Shown: in pieces, positions 9,332-18,756 of the stretch
Numbering within the stretch: position 1 is the first letter of the stretch
Layout: each line of letters begins with the position of its first letter
From: a bacterium
GTDB lineage: Bacteria > Hydrothermota > Tepidihabitantia > SM23-42 > JAOAFX01
Assembly (NCBI GenBank): GCA_036382775.1
Contig: DASVHD010000033.1
Coordinates: forward strand, 1 to 42,989
Length of the DNA: 42,989 nucleotides
Direction of reading: 5' to 3'
Notes under the pieces: model-generated
What the model was told of the DNA's origin: nothing
The model's database searches: none
Seen by the model: only the letters and a program-made list of their open reading frames with translations
Program-made: the position numbers and the translations under genes

Positions 9332-11212
9332 TTGTTCAATATAAGCGACCTCTCATATAGTATCGGCGAGCGAACGCTTTTCTCCGGCGTGACCGTCACC
9401 ATGAACCGCCATGACCGTTTTGGCCTGGTGGGCGCCAACGGAACGGGCAAGACCACGCTCCTCCGCATTATTATCGGCGACGTCTCCCCGACCAGCGGCA
9501 CGGTCTCGCGGCCTGCGACCTTCACCATCGGGTACCTTCCGCAGGAAGAAATGGTGCTGCGCGGCAACACGGTCCTCGATGAAGTGCTCCGCGATTATAA
9601 CGTCCTCCTGGCGCGCATCCGCGAAATTGAAAAACGCATGGCCGCCGCTCCCCGCGCGACCGAAATCATCCGGGAGTATGAACGAGCCCACGACGAGTTC
9701 CATCATCACGGCGGTTACGACTTCGAATCCCGCGCCCGGAAGGTCGCGGTCGGCCTGGGTTTCACTGCCGAGGACTTTGCCCGGGCCGTGGAGCAGTTCT
9801 CCAGCGGCTGGCAGATGAGGATAGTCCTGGCGCGGCTTCTCCTGCTCGATCCCGACCTCCTGCTCCTGGACGAACCGACCAACCACCTGGACATCGAATC
9901 GATCCAATGGCTCGAAGAGTACCTTGAGAAGTATCAAGGCGCGATCCTGGTTGTTTCGCACGACCGGTATTTTCTGGACCGGGTTTTGAATACCTCCGAC
10001 GGGATATCGGGTATTTGGGAACTCGATTTCGGTCGGTTCGAGCGCTATCGCGCGAATTATTCCGCGTATCTCCAGGAATCGCAGGCGCGCAAACAACGCA
10101 TCATCCAGCTTGCCAAAACCCAGCAGCGCAAGATCGTCGAGATCAAGGACTTCATCGCCCGGAACAAGGCGAACAAGAAAAAGGCCGGGGTCGTGAAGAG
10201 CCGGGAAAAGTACCTGGAGCGCATGGAGATCATCGAGGTGGAAGCGGAGCGAAAAAAGATCCGGGTTAGCTTTCCGGTCGAACCGATCTTCAGCCGGCAG
10301 GTGGTGCAGCTGAACAGCATCAGCAAGGTATATGGCGGCAAAACCGTCCTGCATAACATCAGCACGGTCATCGAAAGGGGCAACAAGATCGCGCTGATCG
10401 GCAAGAACGGCGCTGGCAAGTCGACGCTCTGCCGGATCATCGCCGGCATCGAAGAACCGACCACCGGCGAGCGGAAAGCGAGCGACAAGGTTATGATCGG
10501 CGCTTTTTCGCACGAGATCATGCTGGGGCTTGACCCGTCCAGCACCGTTATCGAGGAAGCGCAGAAACACGCGCCGCCCCAGATCTGCCAGAACATCCGT
10601 GGCTATCTCGGCTTGTTCCTTTTTTCCGGTGATGACGTCTTCAAGAAAGTCAACGTGCTCTCAGGCGGTGAAAAGACCAGGCTGGTCATGCTCAAGACCA
10701 TGATCAAACCGTCCAACATGCTGGTTCTCGACGAACCGACCTTTCACCTGGACCGCGATTCGGTCGATTCGATCCGGCAGGCGGTCCAATTTTACGAAGG
10801 CACGCTCATCTTCGTGACCCATGACCGTGACCTCATCGCTTCATTCGCCGACCGGGTCCTTGAGATCAAGAACGGCGCACTCCTTGATTATCCGGGCGAT
10901 TTTTCCTATTACCTGTGGAAACGCGATCACCCTGCGGCAGGAGCTGTCCCCCAACCGGCGCTTGCAGGCGCTGAAGCCAAAGTTAAAAAGGAAGGAAAAC
11001 AATTGACCACAGCCGAGAAGATAAAAAGACAGATCATGGTCAAAGAAGAGCGCCGCAGCAAGCTCCGCGATACGTTCTCCCGGCCAGGATTCATTGAGAA
11101 CCCCCGCAAATCCAAAAAATTCTTTGAGGAATACCAGCGCCTCTCCGCCGAGATCGAGGACCTGGAGAAACTGCTGGCCGCCCAACAAGATGATGTACCT
11201 GTTAAACAGTAA
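9332..11212 (+). CDS. ABC-F family ATPase
   Basis: A 626-aa soluble protein with two ABC ATPase domains and no membrane helices, the ABC-F layout that acts on ribosomes (translation factor or antibiotic protection) rather than in transport. Domain 1 has Walker A GANGTGKTT (about 34-42), signature FSSGWQMR and Walker B LLLLDEPTNHLD. The charged linker contains ARNKANKKKAG. Domain 2 has GKNGAGKST, LSGGEKTRL and VLDEPTFHLD, with Phe replacing the usual Asn. The C-terminal 80 residues are a basic coiled coil. The start is TTG at 9332 with ACGAGG just upstream. The last 23 nt overlap the next gene. The subfamily (Uup/YdiF-like or resistance type) is not settled. Confidence 0.93.
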   Translation: MFNISDLSYSIGERTLFSGVTVTMNRHDRFGLVGANGTGKTTLLRIIIGDVSPTSGTVSRPATFTIGYLPQEEMVLRGNTVLDEVLRDYNVLLARIREIEKRMAAAPRATEIIREYERAHDEFHHHGGYDFESRARKVAVGLGFTAEDFARAVEQFSSGWQMRIVLARLLLLDPDLLLLDEPTNHLDIESIQWLEEYLEKYQGAILVVSHDRYFLDRVLNTSDGISGIWELDFGRFERYRANYSAYLQESQARKQRIIQLAKTQQRKIVEIKDFIARNKANKKKAGVVKSREKYLERMEIIEVEAERKKIRVSFPVEPIFSRQVVQLNSISKVYGGKTVLHNISTVIERGNKIALIGKNGAGKSTLCRIIAGIEEPTTGERKASDKVMIGAFSHEIMLGLDPSSTVIEEAQKHAPPQICQNIRGYLGLFLFSGDDVFKKVNVLSGGEKTRLVMLKTMIKPSNMLVLDEPTFHLDRDSVDSIRQAVQFYEGTLIFVTHDRDLIASFADRVLEIKNGALLDYPGDFSYYLWKRDHPAAGAVPQPALAGAEAKVKKEGKQLTTAEKIKRQIMVKEERRSKLRDTFSRPGFIENPRKSKKFFEEYQRLSAEIEDLEKLLAAQQDDVPVKQ

Positions 11213-13586
11213 AGACCGATCCGGGATCACTGCCGCCGCGGTCGGCCGGAAAGCTTACAACCTCTTTTTACTGCATGAACATTTCCTGGTCCCCGAATTT
11301 GTGGTCATGCCAATTATGGCTTATGATGAATATCAAGCAGGGCAAATGATACCCCGGCAGCTCCAGGATGAACTGCGGGATCTTTTAACAGAATGGTTAA
11401 GGGATGGACCCCTGGCAATACGTTCCTCGGCCACGTCTGAGGACCTGCCTGGTCTTTCATTCGCCGGACTGTATACCACTGTCCTCAATGTCCAGACCGC
11501 AGATCAGGGACTATCAGCGGTCGAAAAGGTCTGGGCTTCGCTCAATGCCGAGCGGGTCGCCAGTTACTGTAAGAAAATGCACGCGGAGATCGGAAAGATG
11601 GCGGTCATTGTCCAGCGCCAGCTGGATCCCGATATCAGCGGTGTGCTGGTGACGCAGAGCCCGTTCAATGTCAACGAGATCCTGATCGAATGCTGTGAGG
11701 GTCTCGGCGAAAAACTCGTTTCCGGCGCGATCACGCCTCAACGTTTCCGGATAAAGGCGAACAACATCATTGAACAACCAGATAAACCGATGCTTACCAA
11801 AAAGGAACTCGCCGAACTGACCGATGCCGGAAAAAGAATAGAAAAACTTTTCCGCGCGCCACAGGACATAGAGTGGGCGTTTGAAAAAAACAAGTTGTAT
11901 ATTTTACAGTCAAGACCGGTATTCGTATATTCCTCGATCCCGCGCCGGCATTGCACGGTCTGGTGCAACGTGAACGTGCGCGAGACCATCCCTGATCCCG
12001 TCTCGCCGCTCATGTGGTCGCTGTTCGAAAAGCATCTCTTCCCCATGATCATCCTTGACTCCTTCAAATTCCCGGTCAGCCGGGAACGGTTCAAGGAATA
12101 CTCACCGGTGGATAATATTTCCGGCCGGCTTTACTGGAACATGAACAACGCGATCGCCTACGGAAGACCGGTCGGTCCCCTGATAGACACGATGGGGATG
12201 GAAAAGAACCTGGACCCGCAGATGGCCACGGCATTAAAGGCCATCGACGTCAAGAAGCTGCCGGAACTGCTCCCCCCTTTCCAGGCCACGATGTACGGGC
12301 TGCGATCCCTGCGGCATTTGACCTTCCTGATCGTCATGAGCCTGATTTCACCGGGATCGATAAAAAGGAAATTCGGACATGAGCTTAACAATGAATTCAT
12401 TGACCGCGTGAAAAAGATCCGGCTTGCCGACGATCTCGCCGATGGTCTGAAAGTGGTCGAGAGCAACATCGCGTTCCCGGATTTCGCCAGCCGGTATTTC
12501 ACCGGCATATTCCTTAGCATTTTTTACCTGATCTTACTCCAGAAACTGCTCGGCCTGAGAATGGGAACGGCGGGTGAAGCGCTGGCGCGCAGGGCGATCA
12601 CCGGTCTGATCGATAAAACCGGGGAGATGACCATCGCCGTCGAGGAACTGGCCGCGACCGCGGCAGTAAGAAGGACTGAAACGGGGATTAAAACGCTAAA
12701 AGACCTGTATGAGCGCGACACGGAATTCAAAAAAGCGTTCGACGCCTTTATCAAGAGTTTCGGCCACCGCGGTCCGGCCGAATTCGACATCGCGAGCAAG
12801 ACCTATCGCGAGGATCCTGGCATTGTTTTCGCCATGATTGAAAATCCCCGCAAGGCCAGGAACAGAAAGCAGGAGAAAAAGCACATCATTGATGATATGC
12901 TGAAATCCCTGAAACCGGTCGAACGGAGGGTCCTGCGCTTCTTCCTGCCACGCATGGAAATGTATATACCGATGCGGGAGAACGGCAAGCATTACTATTT
13001 TCTACAACAGGAAAAGCTCAAGGAACAGCTGCTAATGATGAGCCGCGCGCTCATTGCAAAAGGCGCGCTCGTTCAGGAGCGCGATATTTTCTTTTTATCC
13101 CTGGATGATATGTCGGACATTGTCAAGAACAAGCTGTCCCCTGCGCAGATCCTGGAGCTCGTCGAATCCAGGAAAAAAGAATGGGAACAATTCAGGGTCG
13201 CGCCGGTGCCCGACATAATATACGGCAGCGGCGAGCGCGTGACGGCTGAAGTAAAACAGACAGGCACGCTCCACGGAGAACCGTTAAGCTTTGGCGTCGT
13301 CAGGGCAAAGATATGCATCATCGGCGACATAAAAGAAGGCGGCAAACTTAAAAGCGGTGAGATCATGGTAACCAATCACTCAGATCCTGGCTGGACGCCT
13401 CTGTTCACGGTCGCGTCCGGCGTGATCGTCGAGGTCGGAGGTTTGATCTGCCATGCGGCAATGGTGGCGCGGGAACTCGGCATACCCGCAGTCGTGCTCA
13501 AAGGCGCGACCGAGATCATCAAGGACGGTCAGGAAATAGAGCTGGACGCAAACACGGGAAGAGTGACGATACTAAGCAAATCCTAA
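11190..13586 (+). CDS. PEP-synthase-like phosphotransferase (rifampicin phosphotransferase architecture)
   Basis: About 798 aa. The frame is open from further upstream, but ATG 11190/11193 inside the end of the ABC-F gene is the natural start (MMYLLNSKDRSG). The N-terminal 300 residues are a PEP/pyruvate-binding ATP-grasp domain with AIRSSATSEDLPGLSFAG and the ATP-site segment QDIEWAFE. The middle (about 300-700) is helical. The C-terminal swivelling domain carries the phosphoryl-carrier His in GGLICHAAMVARELGIPAVV (about H755). The PEP/pyruvate TIM barrel of true PEP synthase is missing, so the layout matches rifampicin phosphotransferase and related enzymes that phosphorylate a small molecule using ATP. 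The substrate is unknown. The gene is translationally coupled to the ABC-F gene. Confidence 0.87.
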   Translation: MMYLLNSKDRSGITAAAVGRKAYNLFLLHEHFLVPEFVVMPIMAYDEYQAGQMIPRQLQDELRDLLTEWLRDGPLAIRSSATSEDLPGLSFAGLYTTVLNVQTADQGLSAVEKVWASLNAERVASYCKKMHAEIGKMAVIVQRQLDPDISGVLVTQSPFNVNEILIECCEGLGEKLVSGAITPQRFRIKANNIIEQPDKPMLTKKELAELTDAGKRIEKLFRAPQDIEWAFEKNKLYILQSRPVFVYSSIPRRHCTVWCNVNVRETIPDPVSPLMWSLFEKHLFPMIILDSFKFPVSRERFKEYSPVDNISGRLYWNMNNAIAYGRPVGPLIDTMGMEKNLDPQMATALKAIDVKKLPELLPPFQATMYGLRSLRHLTFLIVMSLISPGSIKRKFGHELNNEFIDRVKKIRLADDLADGLKVVESNIAFPDFASRYFTGIFLSIFYLILLQKLLGLRMGTAGEALARRAITGLIDKTGEMTIAVEELAATAAVRRTETGIKTLKDLYERDTEFKKAFDAFIKSFGHRGPAEFDIASKTYREDPGIVFAMIENPRKARNRKQEKKHIIDDMLKSLKPVERRVLRFFLPRMEMYIPMRENGKHYYFLQQEKLKEQLLMMSRALIAKGALVQERDIFFLSLDDMSDIVKNKLSPAQILELVESRKKEWEQFRVAPVPDIIYGSGERVTAEVKQTGTLHGEPLSFGVVRAKICIIGDIKEGGKLKSGEIMVTNHSDPGWTPLFTVASGVIVEVGGLICHAAMVARELGIPAVVLKGATEIIKDGQEIELDANTGRVTILSKS

Positions 13587-13622
13587 ATTCGAAATAATAA
13601 ATTCTAAACAATATCGAAGCAC

Positions 13623-13723
13623 AAATCCCCCTCTCCCTTACCCTCCTCCCATAGGGGCACCAATTATCACAAGATTCTTTTCCACGTTGCCCTCGAGGGG
13701 GGAGGATATAGGTGGGGGTTATT
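13623..13723. repeat. Imperfect inverted repeat, MITE-like
   Basis: The left arm begins AAATCCCCCTCTCCC (from 13623). The right arm ends GGTGGGGGTTATTT (to about 13725). The arms are roughly complementary with mismatches and lie about 45 nt apart. They resemble miniature repeats scattered in other genomes; no transposase is linked. Confidence 0.4.
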
Positions 13724-13784
13724 TAATATTCTGTTATTGTGTAATTGAGTGATTATAAATTTGTTAGGATTTCGTGCTTCACAG

Positions 13785-13850
13785 CTGTAGTCACAGGCTT
13801 CAGCCTGCGGACTTTTTATGGTTTTTGTAGTGGCAGACCTCGGTCTGCTG
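13785..13850. repeat. Pair of REP-like palindromes
   Basis: Two related units, each introduced by TGTAGT. The first has stem CAGGC/GCCTG (13794-13807). The second has stem GCAGACC/GGTCTGC with a TC loop (13833-13848). The repeated layout suggests a dispersed REP-type element. Confidence 0.5.
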
Positions 13851-13863
13851 GATTTCTTCTTCA

Positions 13864-13891
13864 TTGACAAGTATTGAAAAATGGATTTAAT
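13864..13891 (+). promoter_or_regulatory. Promoter of the restriction cassette
   Basis: TTGACA (13864-13869), a 16-nt spacer and TTTAAT (13886-13891). A strong GAGGAGG ribosome binding site then lies 8-9 nt before ATG 13914, so this mRNA has a normal, short leader. Confidence 0.6.
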
Positions 13892-13913
13892 TAGGCATGA
13901 GGAGGTTTTTTAA

Positions 13914-14207
13914 ATGAAATATTGGCAGCATCCGGGCGGGAAATTACGCGACAAAGGAGCGGACACGCTTACCGATGCAGAGCTTTTAGCCATTCTTATA
14001 TCTTCTGGCATAAAGGGTAAACCAGCGGAAAAAATAGCTCAAGAAATTCTTAATCGCTTCGGTTCTTTCAAGGGTATGGCTAATCAGCCATTGAGCAAAT
14101 TACTTGAGATTAAAGGTCTGGGTGATGTAAAAACTATTAGAATCGCGGCAGCCTTTGAAATCGCCAAAAGAATAGTAGGGCAGGTAATAAAAGAGAATGA
14201 AAAGTAA
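13914..14207 (+). CDS. RadC N-terminal (helix-hairpin-helix) domain-only protein
   Basis: A 97-aa protein that matches only the N-terminal region of RadC/UPF0758: LTDAELLAILISSGIKGK, then a helix-hairpin-helix LLEIKGLGDVKTIRIAAAFE. RadC is normally about 220 aa with a C-terminal JAB/MPN metalloprotease-like domain, which is absent here. The gene has a perfect ribosome binding site and its last 11 nt overlap the type IIG gene, so it looks like a functional free-standing DNA-binding partner rather than decay. Its role with the methylase is inferred from position only. Confidence 0.82.
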   Translation: MKYWQHPGGKLRDKGADTLTDAELLAILISSGIKGKPAEKIAQEILNRFGSFKGMANQPLSKLLEIKGLGDVKTIRIAAAFEIAKRIVGQVIKENEK

Positions 14208-17200
14208 AATAAAAGGAAAAACAGCAAGAATACCAAGTCCGTTTGACACAACCATTCATAAAACAGAGCCGACGGCTGTGGCGGTTCTGATGCATTGGAT
14301 GCGAGAGATCATCGAAAAAGAAAATATTGACCTGGGGCCACCGGACGTGGAAACTACTGGAGCGGATAGGAAAAAACCGGATGCGGTCATCTATGAATCA
14401 AGGCGCAGTCAGAATGTTCTGTGCGTGATTGAGGCAAAGGCACCTTATTATGACGTCTTTGATGAAAAAGAACTGAAAAAACCTGCGTGGGAAAAAGCAA
14501 ATCAGAGAAAAGCCAGATATTTTGCCACGACTAATTTCAAGAAACTCATTTGGTTTGATACTAGAAAAACAAATGAACTTGCATCTGAAGAACAGCAAAT
14601 TGTCAATAAATATAATCTATCAGAAATCGAGAACCTCGATGAGATCGAACAAGCGAATTTCAGCGAACCCATTAAAAGAGGATTGAAAAGCTTTCTTATT
14701 GAGCTCTATGAGGTTCATAATAAGAAAAAAACAATACCAAAGCAGGCTATAGACGAGTTTTTAGTACTAAGACTTCAGGAAAAAATAAGAGTTCTTGCTA
14801 AGTATTATAAACGAATAATTGATGACAAATGCCATAAAGACACGTCGTTTAAGCAAACGCTTAAAAAATGGTTTATCGAACAAGGTTGGAATTTTACTAT
14901 GCTTGATTCGGATTTCGAAAAAGCTGCAAGGCAGACCGCTTATCTGTTAATCAACAAAATTTTATTCTATGATCTTCTTCAGGCCAAACGACCAGGCGAC
15001 CTTGACCCGCTTGATATTCCGGATAGCCTAACTAAAGGCGAATTGCTGCAGACTACGCTGCAGGGCTATTTTAAGCAAGTTTTAAAAATTGATTATGAAA
15101 CCATCTATACCACTGACTTTATTGACACTCAAGCTTTCCCCGACCAAAAGGAAGTTGTAAAAGAAATCAGGGAATTGATTAATGTTCTAAAAAGATACGA
15201 CTTTTCAAAAATAAGATATGAAATTATTGGCAGAATTTTTGAACAGCTTATTCCACCGGATGAAAGACACAACCTTGGTCAGTATTTCACAAATCCTGAT
15301 ATCGTCGATCTTATTTTGCGGTTTTGTCACCATCATGAGGATGATAAAGTCCTTGACCCGGCGTGCGGAGCCGGGACATTCCTTGTCCGTGCCTATCAGC
15401 ATAAAGTACTAATGAACCAACGAAAGGAACATCAGGACTTACTCGATACGCTCTGGGGAGTTGACATCGCTAAATTCCCGGCCCATCTCTCCACGATCAA
15501 CCTTGCAATTAATAAATTAGAGGCAGGCAAAAACTACCCTAATATTATCAAAGATGACTTCTTTGCACTGCTCATGGTGCATGATGGTTTTGAAGCGCCT
15601 GAAACCTGGCGAAAAACAAGGGCAGTCACTCTTGGTATTGAAGAAAGAGAGATCACCTATCCACGCTGGTTCGATTTGGTAATCGGCAATCCTCCTTATA
15701 CACGACAGGAAGAGATACCTGATATCGGCGTTGACAAACAAAGACTCATAGATAGCGCCTTAAAAGATCCATCGGGACGCAAAATAGCGGAAATCGGCAG
15801 GCGTGCGGGTATCCATTCATACTTCTTCGTTCACGGGACCAAATTTTTGAAAGATGGCGGGCATTTCGGTTTTATCGTATCAGATTCCTGGCTTGATGCA
15901 GATTATGGTAAAGGTTTGCAGGAGTTTTTTCTTGGCAATCATAAAATCATAGCCATCATTGCGTCCAAAATAGAGAGGTGGTTTGCAGCAGCGGACATCA
16001 ACACATGCATCGTGATACTGCAGAAATGCAAAGACAAGAAAGCGCGTGATGAGAATATCGTTCGCTTTGTTTATCTCAAAACGCCATTACGTAGTTTTAT
16101 TCCACCGGCACAGGATATGTGGGAAAAACAGGTTACGCGTCGGGATGAGGTTGATAAACTGAAAAAAACTATACTAGGACACAGCGATTTCTATGAAAAT
16201 GACGAATTAAGAATCTATCCCAAAAAACAGAATGAATTATGGGAAGAAGGATATGATCGCGAAACAAGAGACTATATCGGCTCAAAATGGGGAAAATATC
16301 TGAGGGCACCAGCGATATTCTTTAGGATATTAGAAAAAGGAAAAGGCAAACTTGTGCCATTGAAAGAAATTGCTGATGTGCGATTTGGTATTAAAACTGG
16401 TGCGAATAAATTTTTCTATTTAACCGAAGAAGAGATAAAAAACAAAAAAATTGAGAAAGAATTCTGGATGCATAAAGATAAAAAAGGCAAATGGGTACCG
16501 GATAAAGTTTTTGTGAAGGCAAATGAATTACGCAAGCCTATAGTCGAGCCTAGTTTACTCAGATATAATGTTCTCTTTATAAACAAACATAAGGAAAAAC
16601 TTAATGGAACAAACATCTTACGGTATATAAATAAGGGCCAGCAAGCAGGTTATAATCAGCGACCAACTTGTGCAACCCGTGAGCCAGGCAGACCATGGTT
16701 TGATCTTGGCGAAAACATAGACGATATTATTGCTTTTCCTGAACGTATAAGAATGCGTCATATAGTTTTTTATAATCCTGAAAGAATTGCGCTAAATAAG
16801 AATTTATACGGTGTTGAGCCCCGCACCAAAAGTGCTTCAATTTTAATTGCATTAGTATTGAATTCTACGCTAACCGCTTTTTATAGCGAGCTATTTGCCC
16901 GACAACCTGGTGGTGGAGGAGGACCATTAGACATAGATGTATATGTGGCTGCTGCAACTAATATACCATCATTGGATTGTTTGAAAAAATTCAAGAATAA
17001 AATTAGGCGAATTAAGATTTTAGACAGACCAATAGATAATATCATCGCTGAAATCGGAGCATCATCGCCCGAGAAAGCATCCCTTGATAAAATAAAACCT
17101 GACCGCAGGGAATTGGATAAGATCATCATGGGCAATATTCTTGGATTAACCGATGAAGAACAGCTTGAGGTTTATAAAGCAGTCATTGATTTGGTTAAGT

Positions 17201-17307
17201 CAAGAATTGAAAAAGCAAAAAGTGTTGAGAAGCAGGACAAAGCAAAGGACGGGGTGAATATAAATGCATTGAAAAAAATTATTGTGGAGCAAATCGAAAA
17301 GGAGTGA
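14197..17307 (+). CDS. Type IIG-like restriction endonuclease/N6-adenine methyltransferase fusion
   Basis: A 1036-aa single-chain restriction-modification enzyme. The N-terminal nuclease-like domain has a PD-(D/E)XK pattern (PDAVI with D62; IEAK with E79 and K81). A helical connector (about 150-370) precedes a gamma-class N6-adenine methyltransferase: motif I DPACGAGTF (387-395) and motif IV NPPY (498-501). The C-terminal half is a target-recognition region, including VPLKEIADVRFGIKTG (about 725-740) and a late glycine-rich PGGGGGP loop. This order matches Eco57I/MmeI-like enzymes that recognise, methylate and cut with one polypeptide. The recognition site cannot be predicted. It overlaps the RadC-like gene by 11 nt. 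It is AT-rich compared with the core genes, which suggests transfer. Confidence 0.9.
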   Translation: MKSKIKGKTARIPSPFDTTIHKTEPTAVAVLMHWMREIIEKENIDLGPPDVETTGADRKKPDAVIYESRRSQNVLCVIEAKAPYYDVFDEKELKKPAWEKANQRKARYFATTNFKKLIWFDTRKTNELASEEQQIVNKYNLSEIENLDEIEQANFSEPIKRGLKSFLIELYEVHNKKKTIPKQAIDEFLVLRLQEKIRVLAKYYKRIIDDKCHKDTSFKQTLKKWFIEQGWNFTMLDSDFEKAARQTAYLLINKILFYDLLQAKRPGDLDPLDIPDSLTKGELLQTTLQGYFKQVLKIDYETIYTTDFIDTQAFPDQKEVVKEIRELINVLKRYDFSKIRYEIIGRIFEQLIPPDERHNLGQYFTNPDIVDLILRFCHHHEDDKVLDPACGAGTFLVRAYQHKVLMNQRKEHQDLLDTLWGVDIAKFPAHLSTINLAINKLEAGKNYPNIIKDDFFALLMVHDGFEAPETWRKTRAVTLGIEEREITYPRWFDLVIGNPPYTRQEEIPDIGVDKQRLIDSALKDPSGRKIAEIGRRAGIHSYFFVHGTKFLKDGGHFGFIVSDSWLDADYGKGLQEFFLGNHKIIAIIASKIERWFAAADINTCIVILQKCKDKKARDENIVRFVYLKTPLRSFIPPAQDMWEKQVTRRDEVDKLKKTILGHSDFYENDELRIYPKKQNELWEEGYDRETRDYIGSKWGKYLRAPAIFFRILEKGKGKLVPLKEIADVRFGIKTGANKFFYLTEEEIKNKKIEKEFWMHKDKKGKWVPDKVFVKANELRKPIVEPSLLRYNVLFINKHKEKLNGTNILRYINKGQQAGYNQRPTCATREPGRPWFDLGENIDDIIAFPERIRMRHIVFYNPERIALNKNLYGVEPRTKSASILIALVLNSTLTAFYSELFARQPGGGGGPLDIDVYVAAATNIPSLDCLKKFKNKIRRIKILDRPIDNIIAEIGASSPEKASLDKIKPDRRELDKIIMGNILGLTDEEQLEVYKAVIDLVKSRIEKAKSVEKQDKAKDGVNINALKKIIVEQIEKE

Positions 17308-17322
17308 AATAGGCAGGTAATA

Positions 17323-17700
17323 ATGAAAACAATCGGGGCGTTTTATAAAGAAAAGATATTATCATTGCCCAAGAAAACGATAAGCAAGAGAGAGCTACCA
17401 TCAAATTCAGATGATGTCAAGGTGGAAAAGGATTTGTTTGGCTGGAAGGTTATCGCCGGCAAAAATCATATAGTTTGCCGTTCCGATGTTGAAGCGCGTT
17501 ACCTCAAGGTTTTTATCGATGCCGGTATGATGGAAATTTTTGTCCCCAAAGACGATAAATATTTGCATGAGATATTACCCGAACTGGAACGCCTCAAATC
17601 GAGAATCGACGAAATTATTGATTCGTATATAGACGGTATCCTTGACCGCAAAATCCGGGAGCAAGTAAGAAACGAAGTCTATATAGAGATCACCAAGTAG
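17323..17700 (+). CDS. Unknown 125-aa protein of the restriction cassette
   Basis: I do not recognise this family. It is small, charged and soluble, with a predicted mixed N-terminal half (FGWKVIAGKNHIVCRS) and a helical C-terminal half ending in IREQVRNEVYIEITK. It starts 15 nt after the type IIG gene and ends 6 nt before the next gene, so it is almost certainly co-transcribed with both. An accessory role in the restriction system is an inference from gene order. Confidence 0.7.
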   Translation: MKTIGAFYKEKILSLPKKTISKRELPSNSDDVKVEKDLFGWKVIAGKNHIVCRSDVEARYLKVFIDAGMMEIFVPKDDKYLHEILPELERLKSRIDEIIDSYIDGILDRKIREQVRNEVYIEITK

Positions 17701-17706
17701 TACGAA

Positions 17707-18345
17707 ATGGTTGAGTCGAGCGTTGTCAAGCATTTTTGGTCATTTCTCAATAGATATTTCAAAGAAACAGAAATTATCCATCATCATCCATTCACAATTA
17801 TAGTTAATAATGATAAAAGAACTGTAAAACCAGATTTTTATATTAATGGTAACCAAAGATTACTTTTTGAATTTAAAGAATTGAAAGAATCAGATGATCC
17901 CAATAGCCATTTAGGAAGACGGCTTGATTTTATCAATAAGTCAACAGAGGAACCGACCTCTCAATTTGTGAGATCCATTAGTCCGTATATAAAAAATAAA
18001 ATTTTTGAGGCGGCCGATCAATTGAAACCGGCAGAAGAACTTAAATGTCCTGCTGTTTTGGTTGTGCATTCAGGAGTCCCGGGTATATGTTGTGAATTTA
18101 ATGACGGAACTTTTATGGAGGCGATGTATCATCCTGCACGTAAGGACGAAAGCGCGCGGACACCCGCAGAAATATTTCCTTACATAAGCGCAGTAGCGAA
18201 TTTCAGGTGTGACACTAATAATGTCTATCATATTAAATTCTATCATAATTATTATGCTACCTGCAAATTGCCATCTGATGCACTCGACGGCTCTGAATGC
18301 GAACATTATGATGATTTTGAAGGGTGGATTGAAGATAGTGACTAG
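17707..18345 (+). CDS. Unknown 212-aa protein with PD-(D/E)XK-like motif
   Basis: Not assigned to a named family. Residues about 35-60 contain VKPDFYINGNQRLLFEFKE, which fits the D-x(n)-E-x-K core of PD-(D/E)XK nucleases, preceded by a helix and HHHPF. The rest is mixed alpha/beta with several Cys/His residues (VPGICCEF, CEHYDD) but no clear zinc finger. There are no signal peptide or membrane helices. It ends the four-gene cassette. A nuclease role is plausible but unproven. Confidence 0.68.
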   Translation: MVESSVVKHFWSFLNRYFKETEIIHHHPFTIIVNNDKRTVKPDFYINGNQRLLFEFKELKESDDPNSHLGRRLDFINKSTEEPTSQFVRSISPYIKNKIFEAADQLKPAEELKCPAVLVVHSGVPGICCEFNDGTFMEAMYHPARKDESARTPAEIFPYISAVANFRCDTNNVYHIKFYHNYYATCKLPSDALDGSECEHYDDFEGWIEDSD

Positions 18346-18664
18346 CGGAAAACCAATAACCGTTTTTCATGAAGAAATTCGAATTAATGAATCCTAAGCA
18401 ACAATAAGACATGAACTATTCCTGCGGAATGGAAGCAAACCATTAAAAGCTGGAAGTAAATGCATTGCATTGGAATTGAGACTGCGCCTGGGAATGCCTG
18501 AGATTGCTTCGCACAAGAACTACTCGCAATGACAGAATTCGTTTAGATCATTGGGATTTAGGATTTTGAATTTGTTCAGGGTTTTGATATTAGGAACTCG
18601 GCTTTAAATTATCCCCATCAATAAAAATATATGGAAGATGTGAAAAGACATATCTGTTCCCCCC
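18346..18664. other. Intergenic region with dispersed-repeat fragment
   Basis: No gene seen. Around 18500-18535 the sequence GAGATTGCTTCGC ... CTCGCAATGAC resembles a small repeat with partly complementary ends (ATTGC/GCAAT) that occurs in many bacterial and archaeal genomes. The rest is unremarkable and marks the return from AT-rich cassette to GC-rich core. Confidence 0.4.
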
Positions 18665-18692
18665 TTGACAAGTAACAATACGTGTTTATACT
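18665..18692 (+). promoter_or_regulatory. Promoter of the exported repeat protein
   Basis: TTGACA (18665-18670), a 16-nt spacer and TATACT (18687-18692). The leader is about 55 nt and ends in AAGGAGG before ATG 18757, so this gene is not leaderless. Confidence 0.65.
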
Positions 18693-18756
18693 TAAACATC
18701 AATAAAGTTTTATTAGAAGCGGATATCTGAGAAAAGGAAAAGGATAAGGAGGCATA

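Larger units (their letters stand above)
13587..13863. other. Intergenic region with repeat-like inverted elements
   Basis: No gene seen. It holds an imperfect C-rich/G-rich inverted repeat (arms about 13623-13650 and 13695-13723) and two small palindromes, listed separately. It separates the GC-rich core from the AT-rich restriction cassette. Confidence 0.5.

Noticed and set aside
9353-10570. 405-codon open frame on the minus strand
   Set aside because: It lies wholly antisense to the ABC-F gene, whose motifs are intact. The frame is a by-product of GC-rich codon use, has low-complexity composition and matches no family.
13914-14207. Truncated radC pseudogene
   Set aside because: The short ORF has its own promoter, a perfect ribosome binding site and an overlap with the next gene, and no remnant of the missing C-terminal domain follows, so it looks like an intact short gene.
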